Of a stretch of 64,000 nt of DNA, positions 36,719-44,148 are shown piece after piece. The DNA lies in NCBI GenBank assembly GCA_030696045.1, contig JAUYNO010000067.1, positions 1-64,000 of the forward strand, given 5' to 3'. Under the pieces are notes generated by a model. That model saw only the letters and a list, made by a program, of their open reading frames with translations, did not search any database and had not been told where the DNA came from. A program made the translations under genes and the position numbers. The stretch comes from Stagnimonas sp. GTDB lineage: Bacteria > Pseudomonadota > Gammaproteobacteria > Nevskiales > Nevskiaceae. Within the stretch, counting starts at the first letter, position 1, and each line of letters opens with the position of its first letter.

Positions 36719-37650
36719 TGGGACACCTTGGCGATCTGGGATCCGAGGATAACTTCCACCACATCCGGCGCCGCCTTCCTGGCCTGCGCCGGCGGCGGCT
36801 TCACTCGCGACAGCTCGACGGCGGTAATGGCCTTGTCCGGCACCTTCTGATCGCGGGCATCGGTCTTGGCGGCCACCGACAGCGGCAGGCCGCTGTCGGT
36901 GACCTCGGTCAGCGCCTCTTCGGCGGTGGCGGTCTGCTGGCCGCGCAGCGCCAGCCGGACATCGCCGAGATTGGCGCCAAGCATGACCCGGGTGGTGTCG
37001 GCCTCCGGCACCGCGAGCACCGCCGTGCGCTGGCGCCGGCGGCTGGCCTCCTGGCCACCCTTGGCTTCTTCGTCCTTGAGTCCCTGCGGCCGCTCGATGA
37101 TCCGCTCCTCGAACGCCAGCACCCGCGCGTTCTCCAGCAGCACCCGCGCCTGCGGACTCTCGACTCCAGGGCCGTTGCGGATATAGACCAGGACATCGAC
37201 CTGATCGCCGGGGCGCACGAAGCCACCGGCCGCGATCACCTCGTTGACTTCGAGGGCCAGTGCCTGGTGTCCAGCCGGGATCACCTTGGCCAGGATGTTC
37301 CCTTCCTTGAAGTAGCGTTTGGTTACCGGCGCGCCGGCGTCAATGTCGACCAGGGGCACCCGGTCCACCACCTCATCGAGGTTGGCGAAGTATTCGACCG
37401 GGGTGACCGCCACCGGCACCAGCACGACATCGTCGCGGCTGATCGGCTTGTAGGCCGCCAGCGCTTGCCGCGCGACCACCGCCAGGATCTGTGGCGCCTG
37501 TTGCTGCTGCTGGCTGATCTTGGCCGCGTCGGCTTCCGCCTTGGCGGTACGGGCCGCGTAGTTGCGGCTCATCGAAAAGCCGAGGGCCGCGAGGACGAGG
37601 GTTAGCAGCACCAGTACCACCGCCGCGATTTTGAGTGCCGTGCTGCTCAT
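36715..37650 (-). CDS. cpaB: Flp pilus assembly protein CpaB/RcpC
   Basis: 311-aa periplasmic protein anchored by one N-terminal span (KIAAVVLVLLTLVLAALGFSM). An SAF-like domain follows (VVARQALAAYKPISRDDVVLVPV, FKEGNILAKVIPAGHQALALEV) and the RcpC segment AAGGFVRPGDQVDVLVYI. Works with the secretin. The middle of the protein (around residues 195-215, GLKDEEAKGGQEASRRRQR) is a charged linker. AAAGG lies before the ATG at 37650. A 91-bp gap to tadE upstream may hold a second promoter. Confidence 0.9.
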   Translation of the reverse strand: MSSTALKIAAVVLVLLTLVLAALGFSMSRNYAARTAKAEADAAKISQQQQQAPQILAVVARQALAAYKPISRDDVVLVPVAVTPVEYFANLDEVVDRVPLVDIDAGAPVTKRYFKEGNILAKVIPAGHQALALEVNEVIAAGGFVRPGDQVDVLVYIRNGPGVESPQARVLLENARVLAFEERIIERPQGLKDEEAKGGQEASRRRQRTAVLAVPEADTTRVMLGANLGDVRLALRGQQTATAEEALTEVTDSGLPLSVAAKTDARDQKVPDKAITAVELSRVKPPPAQARKAAPDVVEVILGSQIAKVSQ

Positions 37651-37741
37651 GTCTGGCCTTTCCCTGTGTTGTTCCGCTCGTGAGGATTTTTGCACGTCCG
37701 CCCGTCCTTGGGCGGCCTGGTCCTGAATATTCTCTGAGGAC

Positions 37742-38212
37742 TCAGATCCGGGCCGTAGCCCTGGCCTGCAGTTGCGCCGGCAAGGGCGGCAGTGGGCCTA
37801 TGGTCGGGAAGAAGTCGGCCCGATTGCTGAGATCGAAGGTCAGCGTGATGGTCACCACGTTGGCGCCGTCGACGGTCTGGAAACTCGGAATCACCAGTTC
37901 ACCGTTGGTGCCGATCACGCGGGCACGCTGGCTGGCCGGTAGCCAGCTGAGTTGGTTGCTGGCCAGGGCCTGCACCCGCGACTGGATGCGGGCGTCGTGG
38001 GTGGACGCTGGGCTGGGGTCGACGGCGATCGCCGCCTCGGCCAGGTACTGCGCGGTGTAGGTGATGCCCTGCTGGAGCACGTAGACGTAGGAGTAGACGA
38101 CCGTGGCATACAGCAGCAGGAACAGCACAGGAAACACGAAGGCGAATTCCACGGCCGAAGAGCCGCGCTGCCGCCGGCAGGCCGTAGAGGTCGATGGGCG
38201 AATCGGGTTCAT
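37742..38212 (-). CDS. tadE: TadE-like pseudopilin
   Basis: 156-aa minor pseudopilin. Short basic leader RRQRGSSAVEFAFVFPVLFLLLYATVVYSYVYVLQQG contains the G-xxxxE-F cleavage pattern processed by the TadV peptidase, then one hydrophobic helix and a soluble domain. ATG 38212 overlaps the tadV stop (ATGA). A TTG at 38224 is in frame but less likely. Confidence 0.88.
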   Translation of the reverse strand: MNPIRPSTSTACRRQRGSSAVEFAFVFPVLFLLLYATVVYSYVYVLQQGITYTAQYLAEAAIAVDPSPASTHDARIQSRVQALASNQLSWLPASQRARVIGTNGELVIPSFQTVDGANVVTITLTFDLSNRADFFPTIGPLPPLPAQLQARATARI

Positions 38213-38667
38213 AGGTTTCCCCAATACGAGACCAGTAGCACGCCGACGAAGCCGCCACTCAGGGCAACCGCCGCCGGCAACCGTAACTTACGAGCAGATT
38301 CCAAACCAAGCTGCAGCACCATCAGCAGCGACATCGCACCGAGCAGCAGCGCCGCCAGCAGCAGGCTCAGCAACACCGCATCGCTGCCCTGCAGGAAGCC
38401 CATGACCGCCGCCAGCTTGACATCGCCAGCGCCGAACCGCGAAACCAGATAGCCGGGCAGTGTCAGCAACAAGGCCACCACCAGGCCGATGAAGCTGCCT
38501 GGCAGGGACACTCCCAGCAGACCTTGACCGCGCCAGAAACAAACTGCTCCTGCTGGCAGCAACACCGCCAGCAGGAGCAGGTTCGGGACTTTGCGCGAGC
38601 GCCAGTCCACGATGGCGACCAGCACGGCCCAGATCAGCAGGGCGGCGACAATCGCCTCCCGGCTCAC
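38209..38667 (-). CDS. tadV: Prepilin peptidase TadV/CpaA
   Basis: 152-aa type IV prepilin peptidase of the A24 family with only the protease half. The two catalytic aspartates are in AIVDWRSRKVPN (near residue 21) and FGAGDVKLAAVMGFL (near 82). Four to five membrane spans. It would cleave the Flp and TadE leaders. GTG start at 38667, 14 bases after the flp stop. Confidence 0.92.
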   Translation of the reverse strand: MSREAIVAALLIWAVLVAIVDWRSRKVPNLLLLAVLLPAGAVCFWRGQGLLGVSLPGSFIGLVVALLLTLPGYLVSRFGAGDVKLAAVMGFLQGSDAVLLSLLLAALLLGAMSLLMVLQLGLESARKLRLPAAVALSGGFVGVLLVSYWGNL

Positions 38668-38681
38668 CGCCGACGGCTTAG

Positions 38682-38864
38682 TTAAGGGGGCAGGGCGTCG
38701 CTGATGGCGGTGAAGGCACCACCCAGCGCACCACTACCGTCGGACGGCGCGAACACCGCCATGATGGCGACCAGGGCCACGGCGATCAGACCAACGACCA
38801 GACCGTATTCCACGGCGCTGGCACCTTCTTCATCCTTGAGGAACTTCGTGATGTGCTTCAGCAT
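38682..38864 (-). CDS. flp: Flp-type major pilin
   Basis: 60-aa prepilin: MLKHITKFLKDEEG leader, cleavage expected after Gly14, then ASAVEYGLVVGLIAVALVAIMAV, with the Glu-Tyr pair that defines Flp pilins. The mature subunit of about 46 aa forms adhesive Tad pili. TAGGAG lies 7 bases before the ATG. First gene of the locus with its own promoter. Only one flp copy is present in the window. Confidence 0.95.
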   Translation of the reverse strand: MLKHITKFLKDEEGASAVEYGLVVGLIAVALVAIMAVFAPSDGSGALGGAFTAISDALPP

Positions 38865-38918
38865 GGTGTGCTCCTAGAGTTAAGCGTAGCGACCGGGTGT
38901 TCGCTGTATCGCCGAGCC

Positions 38919-38946
38919 AGTATGCGTCGGAATTTCCGGGCGTCAA
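38919..38946 (-). promoter_or_regulatory. Probable promoter of the flp-tad operon
   Basis: On the minus strand TTGACG (38946-38941) is followed after 16 bp by CATACT (38924-38919), 5 of 6 and 4 of 6 matches to sigma-70 hexamers. The start of transcription would be near 38912, giving a 48-nt leader. A second TTTGACGCC copy lies 16 bp further upstream, a direct repeat that could be a regulator site. Confidence 0.45.
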
Positions 38947-39034
38947 AGGCGCCCGGCGTCAAAAAACCGCCGCTCATCCGCCAGCCATCGGACCACGACC
39001 GCCGCCCCCTCCACAGGCCACCGTTCATCCGTCA

Positions 39035-39871
39035 ATGAGCCATTTCGCGATCGGCGACGTGCAGGGCTGCTACGGCGCACTGCAACGTCTGCTGGAACAA
39101 TTGCGCTTCGATCCCGCACGCGACCGGCTCTGGTTCGCGGGCGACCTGGTCAATCGCGGCCCCGACTCTCTGCGTACCCTGCGCTTCGTCCGCGCGCTCG
39201 GTGACCGTGCAATCTGCGTGCTCGGCAATCACGACTTGCACCTGCTGGCGCGCGCCCAGGGCGGCCGCGGCGGCCGGCGCGACACCCTCGATGCCCTGCT
39301 CGCCGCCAATGACCGTGACGAGCTGCTCGACTGGCTGCGCCATCGGCCGCTGCTGCACGAGTGGCAGGGCTGGGCTCTGCTGCACGCCGGACTGCCGCCG
39401 CAATGGGACCTGCCACAGGCGCGGCGCGCAGCCAGGCAGGTGGAGGCCCTGCTGCGCGGTCCAGATCATCGACAGCTGCTGGCGCGCATGTACGGCGACC
39501 AGCCGGCGCAATGGAGCGCCCAGCTGCGCGGCATCGCGCGCGCGCGCTTCGTCATCAACGCCTACACGCGGCTGCGCTACTGCGATGCTCAGGGCCGCTT
39601 CGACGCCCATGCCAAGGGCGCGCCCGGCAGTCAGCCGCCGGGCCTGCTGCCCTGGTTCGCGGTGCCGGGACGACGCAGCCGGGACACCGAGATCGTGTTC
39701 GGACACTGGTCCACCCTGGGCCAGGTGCACTGGCCGGAGCACCGGGTCTGGGGCCTCGATACCGGCGCGGTCTGGGGTGGCAGGCTCACCGCGCTATGCC
39801 TGGAGACCCGCGAACTCAGCCAGGTCGATTGCAGCGAATATCGGCGGGCCGACGGCGAGGGCGGCGACTGA
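39035..39871 (+). CDS. apaH: Symmetrical bis(5'-nucleosyl)-tetraphosphatase ApaH
   Basis: 278-aa metallophosphatase that splits Ap4A into two ADP and also removes Np4 caps from RNA. Metal motifs: AIGDVQGCYGAL at the N terminus, FAGDLVNRGPDS near residue 35, VLGNHDLHLLA near 64, and GHWSTLG near 220. It is normally behind rsmA and apaG; here it stands alone and divergent from flp. It is followed by a strong terminator. Confidence 0.95.
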   Translation: MSHFAIGDVQGCYGALQRLLEQLRFDPARDRLWFAGDLVNRGPDSLRTLRFVRALGDRAICVLGNHDLHLLARAQGGRGGRRDTLDALLAANDRDELLDWLRHRPLLHEWQGWALLHAGLPPQWDLPQARRAARQVEALLRGPDHRQLLARMYGDQPAQWSAQLRGIARARFVINAYTRLRYCDAQGRFDAHAKGAPGSQPPGLLPWFAVPGRRSRDTEIVFGHWSTLGQVHWPEHRVWGLDTGAVWGGRLTALCLETRELSQVDCSEYRRADGEGGD

Positions 39872-39881
39872 GGCGCCCAGC

Positions 39882-39910
39882 AAAAAGCCCGGGGCCAGCC
39901 CGGGCTTTTT
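39882..39910. terminator. Bidirectional terminator between apaH and the RND gene
   Basis: A perfect 12-bp stem AAAAAGCCCGGG / CCCGGGCTTTTT with loop GCCAG. A-run on one side and T-run on the other make it work in both directions for the convergent genes. Confidence 0.85.
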
Positions 39911-39925
39911 GTCTGACGACCGCGC

Positions 39926-39987
39926 CTAGTGGCGCGGCTTAAACAGTTGCTTGTGTACGCCCCGCCTCAATGGCGGGGCTTGAACAC
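39926..39987 (-). repeat. Repeated gene end (FKPRH-stop) behind the RND transporter
   Basis: The last codons of the RND gene (VFKPRH-TGA at 39967-39984) recur 41 bp downstream in another frame as LFKPRH-TAG at 39926-39943. The DNA differs at wobble positions, so the copies have diverged while the encoded residues stayed the same. Confidence 0.45.
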
Positions 39988-42813
39988 CGGCTGCTCGCCC
40001 GGCGCCAGTTCCTTCGGCTTGAGCAGGAAGATGGCGATGGCCGGCAGCAGCAGCAGGGCGCCGAACATGTTGGCGGTGAACATGAACACCAGCAGCTTGC
40101 CCATGTCGCGCTGGAACTGCAGGCCCGACCACAGCCAGGTGGCCACGCCGAAGCCCAGGGTGATGCCGGTGAAGGCCACGGCCTTGCCGGTCATCTTCAG
40201 GGTCTTGAAGTAGGCCTCCTTGTACTTGAAGCCACCAGCCAGCGCGTCGGCGAAGGTGGCGTAGATGTAGATGCCGTAGTCGACACCGATACCGGCCGCC
40301 AGCGCCACCACCGGCAAGGTCGCCGTCTTCATGCCGATGTCGAGAATCGCCATCACCGCGTAGGCCATCCAGCTCACCAGCGCCAGCGGCAGCATGATCG
40401 ACAGGATCGAGGTGAACTCGAAGAAGCTGAGGAACACGCAGATGGCAATGCCGAAGTAGACGATGTAGAGGATCGGCTTCTCGAGGCGGTGCACCTCCTC
40501 GTTGGTCGCCGCCATCACGCCGACCTGGCCCGAGGCGAGCGCGAAGTTGACCGGGCAAATCTTGTCGAAGCCCTTGTGCTTCTCGTCGGCACTGGCGATG
40601 CCGGCCTCCAGCTCCTTGACGCCTTCGTCGGCGGCGATGGCCTCGTCACCGATTCCCTTGTGCGACTTCTTCAGCTTCTCGACGTAGCGCTGCAGCGATA
40701 CCTTGGCCGCGCCCAGCTCTCGCCGCGCCAGCAGCTTGTCGGCGCAGTAGGCGGCGTCGACATCCTTGTGCACCTCGAAGAATTCAGCGCCGTTCTCCTC
40801 GTTGTAGCGGCCGACTTCCTCGACCAGCCGGTGCAGGGTGGAGGCCTTGTGATCGCGGGTGAACACCATCACCGCCATCGCCGAGCAGTTGGCCGACAGC
40901 AGGCCGGAGGAGGTCGGGATCGGGGTGATCGCCTGCACCATGGTGTACTGGTTGCGCGGCAGCACCTTGTATTTCGGGCTGGCCTCGGAGAACGCCAGGT
41001 TGACCTGTCGCGCCGCCCAGGGCAGCGAGATGGTGGACTGCACGCCTTCGGTGTTGTCCATGCGCCAGCCGAAGCGGTCGATCTGCTCCATCACCTCGTG
41101 CTTGACGCAGGCTTCCGGCTCGGTCTCGGCGATCACCTTGATGATGTCGGTACCGATGGCGAAGTTGGCCTGCACCGCCGCCGTGTCCTTGTTGTAGCGG
41201 GAATCCGGCAGCAGTTCGGGCACGCCGGCCTGGCTGTCGCCGACCTGCAGCTCCTTGCCCTTCCACAGGCTCCAGCCGAGCAGCAGGCCGGAGATCAGGA
41301 TCGCGACGATGGCGGCCTTCTTGTTGGTCATGTTCGACAGCAGATGCCAGAGCGGATCGAAGATCGCGTCGCGCTTGTCCTGCTTGTCGGCGAAGGCCTT
41401 GGTGTCGCCGATGTCGATCCAGGTCAGCCAGATCGGCATCATCACCTTGTTGGTGACGATAATGGCCACCATGCCGAGGGTGGCGTTGAGCGCCATCTCG
41501 CGGATGATGTCGATCGGAATCAGACCGATCAGGGCGAAGCCGACCACGTCGGTCATGATCGCCATGGTTCCGTAGATGGCCAGGCGGCGCCAGGTTTCCA
41601 GCGAGGCATCGAAGCTGTTGCGCTGGTTGAGCGTGATCTCGCTGACCCAGGCGTTGCAGTACTGCACGCCATGGCTGACCGACACCGCCAGGATCAGGAA
41701 CGGCACCAGGATCGCGAAGGGGTCCAGGCCCTTGCCGAACAACTTCAGCAGGCCGAACTCCCAGATCACGGCCGTGATCGAGCAGACCAGGGGCAGCAGG
41801 GCCAGCTTGAAGCTGCCGAGATAGGCCCAGAGCAGCAGCTGGGTCAGCACCAGGGTCAGCAGGAAGAAGCCGACCACCGGCACCAGCTCCTCGATGATGT
41901 CGCCGACCACCTTGGCGAAGCCGAGGATGTGGACATTGATGTCCGCGTTGTACTGCGGATTGTCGACTTCCTCGACACTGGTCTGACCGATGCCGATGGT
42001 GACGATCTCGGGGGTGTCGTCCGAGGTCGGCTGGTACTTGTAGGAGAACTTGTAGCCGCGATCCAGCGCCTTGCTGAGGAAGCCATCCGGCAGCACGAAG
42101 CGCTCGCCCACCACGGTGCCGGCCACCACTGGGCCGACATCGCCCGTGGTCTTGTAGATGTACTTCTTCGGGCTCATGAAGCGCCCGCGCACCTTGTCTT
42201 CCAGAATGCGGGCGACAGCGCCGTAGTCGAGCTTCTCGCCGCTGACCGGATCCACCTCCAGCAACTCGGAGTAGATCATCGCGCCACGCTGGTCGTTGGT
42301 GGTGTAGCGGCCGACATGCCCACCCTTGTTCACATTGCCCTTGACCAGGCCGAACATCTCCTCGGTCGGCTGGTACTCGGCGGGAATGACGTTGCCGCCC
42401 TTGAAGCCGCCTTCCACCACCTCGACGTAGCGCACGTCGGGCGTGAACAGCGAGGACACCCGCGAGCGATCAACGCCGGGCAGGAAGAACACCTCGTCGG
42501 TCGCCGCCTTCAGCGAGGCCAGGAAGGCCTCGTTGTAGATCTCACCCTTGCCGTCCTTGTGGATCAGCGCCACCAGCACGTTGTTGGCGGAGCCAAACTC
42601 GGCCTGGTATTGCTTGAGCACCTTCATGTAGTCGTGCTCGAGCGGGATCGACTTGTCGTAGCCCGCGTCCGGCTTCATGGTCGAGGCGACCATCGCGAAA
42701 ACCGCGGTCAGCACCAGCAGGATGCTCATGGTTACCCAGCGGCGCGCGTAGATCAGCGGCTCGATGGCCCGGAGGACCTTCTGGGACTTGGTCAGGCTTC
42801 CATTGTCGCTCAT
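39967..42813 (-). CDS. RND-superfamily (MMPL-type) exporter
   Basis: 948-aa inner-membrane transporter with two repeated halves: a first span (MSILLVLTAVFAMVAS), a large periplasmic loop to about residue 300, a block of five spans, a short linker, a second single span (AAIVAILISGLLLGW), a second loop and five more spans. It belongs with SSD-domain lipid exporters such as HpnN and MMPL rather than AcrB; the usual membrane Asp appears in DVVGFALIGL. The second loop has an unusual charged helical insert around residues 690-740 (LLARRELGAAKVSLQRYVEK...). GGGAG precedes the ATG. It sits downstream of a YCF48-like and a DUF1302 gene, suggesting export of a hydrophobic compound. Confidence 0.82.
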   Translation of the reverse strand: MSDNGSLTKSQKVLRAIEPLIYARRWVTMSILLVLTAVFAMVASTMKPDAGYDKSIPLEHDYMKVLKQYQAEFGSANNVLVALIHKDGKGEIYNEAFLASLKAATDEVFFLPGVDRSRVSSLFTPDVRYVEVVEGGFKGGNVIPAEYQPTEEMFGLVKGNVNKGGHVGRYTTNDQRGAMIYSELLEVDPVSGEKLDYGAVARILEDKVRGRFMSPKKYIYKTTGDVGPVVAGTVVGERFVLPDGFLSKALDRGYKFSYKYQPTSDDTPEIVTIGIGQTSVEEVDNPQYNADINVHILGFAKVVGDIIEELVPVVGFFLLTLVLTQLLLWAYLGSFKLALLPLVCSITAVIWEFGLLKLFGKGLDPFAILVPFLILAVSVSHGVQYCNAWVSEITLNQRNSFDASLETWRRLAIYGTMAIMTDVVGFALIGLIPIDIIREMALNATLGMVAIIVTNKVMMPIWLTWIDIGDTKAFADKQDKRDAIFDPLWHLLSNMTNKKAAIVAILISGLLLGWSLWKGKELQVGDSQAGVPELLPDSRYNKDTAAVQANFAIGTDIIKVIAETEPEACVKHEVMEQIDRFGWRMDNTEGVQSTISLPWAARQVNLAFSEASPKYKVLPRNQYTMVQAITPIPTSSGLLSANCSAMAVMVFTRDHKASTLHRLVEEVGRYNEENGAEFFEVHKDVDAAYCADKLLARRELGAAKVSLQRYVEKLKKSHKGIGDEAIAADEGVKELEAGIASADEKHKGFDKICPVNFALASGQVGVMAATNEEVHRLEKPILYIVYFGIAICVFLSFFEFTSILSIMLPLALVSWMAYAVMAILDIGMKTATLPVVALAAGIGVDYGIYIYATFADALAGGFKYKEAYFKTLKMTGKAVAFTGITLGFGVATWLWSGLQFQRDMGKLLVFMFTANMFGALLLLPAIAIFLLKPKELAPGEQPVFKPRH

Positions 42814-42916
42814 GGATCAAAACTCCCCTCTGCTGCGCGCTGCTGACTAGAAGCGCTGTGTGGTTCGCTGCCGCAACCGCATGGTTGTAGGTGTGACTCG
42901 CCAGCCGAGATCTCGG

Positions 42917-43984
42917 CTAGTTGATCCGTAAGGCCTGCACGCCCTGCTCGCCCACCACCACCAGCCGGCCGGCCCAGACGTGGGCGGAGGCGAAGCTGCC
43001 GGTCACTTCCTTGTCGGTGGTGTTGCCGTTGGCATCGGTCTGCGGCCGGGTCACCACCAGCGCGCTGACGCCGCCGGAGCTGTCCAGGCGCAGCACCTTG
43101 CCGGCGAGGCCGACCAGGGCGACGCCGCCATCGGGCAGCGCGGTACCGCCGAAGAAGGAAGACACGGTGTTGACGTTGATCTGGGTCCAGACGCCGGCCG
43201 CGACGTCGTCGCTGCGGTAGACGTTGCCGCGCAGACCGAAAATCAGCGCTCCCTTGTCGCCGACGGCGATGGCGCCGTAGAGCGAACCGTCGTAGGGCGA
43301 GACCAGCTTTTCCCAGTTGCTGCCGCCGTCAGTGGACAGGCCGGCGGTCCCTTGCTCTCCGACCACCAGCAGGCTGCCATTGCCCAGCTTGGCGATGCCA
43401 TTGAGGTGCAACTCCTCTTCCCGGATCGCCGGCGCATTCACCTCGTTCCAGGTGGAGCCACCATCGCTGGTGCGGTACATCAGGCCGTAGGCGCCGAGCG
43501 CGATGACGTTGTCGGCATCGAGCGCGAGCACGCTCAGGAAAGGCTTTTCCAACTCCGGCTGAAAATTCTGCAGCAGCCAGGTCTTGCCGCCATCGCTGGT
43601 CTTCAGGATCACCGCGTCGTGACCAACGGCGTAGCCGATGTTCTCGTCCGCGAAGGCGATGCCGGTCAGCGCCGAACGCGATGGTGTCTGTACCTGGGCC
43701 CAGTCGCGGGCATTGTTGGAAACCAGCACCGTGCCGCGGTCGCCGACGGCGAACAGGTGCTTGCCGGAGGTGGTTACATCCAGCAACAGACCGCGATAGG
43801 CCAGCCGGGAAAGTTCGGACGGACGCGGCTTGACCGGCGGAGTGGCGGCTTCGGGGGCGGCCACCTCTTCGGCGGGGACCTCCGCCTCGGCAGCGACCTC
43901 GTCCTGCGCGATCAGCGCCCCAGCAAAGGAGGACAGAACCAAGCCGGCCAGCATGGTCAGCTTCAGCGAATCCCGCTTCTTCAT
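42917..43984 (-). CDS. YCF48-like beta-propeller, exported
   Basis: 355-aa protein with a signal peptide (TMLAGLVLSSFAGALIAQ), an acidic Ala/Glu/Pro linker at about 29-50, then propeller repeats carrying the YCF48/BNR signature TSDGGKTW, TSDGGSTW and STDGGSNW. The fold resembles the photosystem assembly factor YCF48, but in proteobacteria such genes accompany DUF1302 and RND genes. Periplasmic location predicted. Between DUF1302 and RND; gaps of 164 and 103 bp. A 7-bp hairpin (44010-44028) without a T-run lies upstream. Confidence 0.78.
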   Translation of the reverse strand: MKKRDSLKLTMLAGLVLSSFAGALIAQDEVAAEAEVPAEEVAAPEAATPPVKPRPSELSRLAYRGLLLDVTTSGKHLFAVGDRGTVLVSNNARDWAQVQTPSRSALTGIAFADENIGYAVGHDAVILKTSDGGKTWLLQNFQPELEKPFLSVLALDADNVIALGAYGLMYRTSDGGSTWNEVNAPAIREEELHLNGIAKLGNGSLLVVGEQGTAGLSTDGGSNWEKLVSPYDGSLYGAIAVGDKGALIFGLRGNVYRSDDVAAGVWTQINVNTVSSFFGGTALPDGGVALVGLAGKVLRLDSSGGVSALVVTRPQTDANGNTTDKEVTGSFASAHVWAGRLVVVGEQGVQALRIN

Positions 43985-44148
43985 GTGTTCACCTTATCTT
44001 GATGAATGCCCTCGGCCACTCGCCGAGGTCTCCTCCCAGCAAATCCTGCCTGAGGCGGATTCGAGGGGAATGCTACACGCTCGATTGCCGGCGCGCGCGC
44101 CCCCCGCCCCAAAAAATGCGTGGGCGGGATGCGCGCTTCCGGAGCGGC

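Noticed and set aside
39970..42846. A 958-codon open frame antisense to the RND transporter
   Set aside because: It mirrors the coding frame of the transporter; composition is Gln/His/Asp-rich with no recognisable fold.
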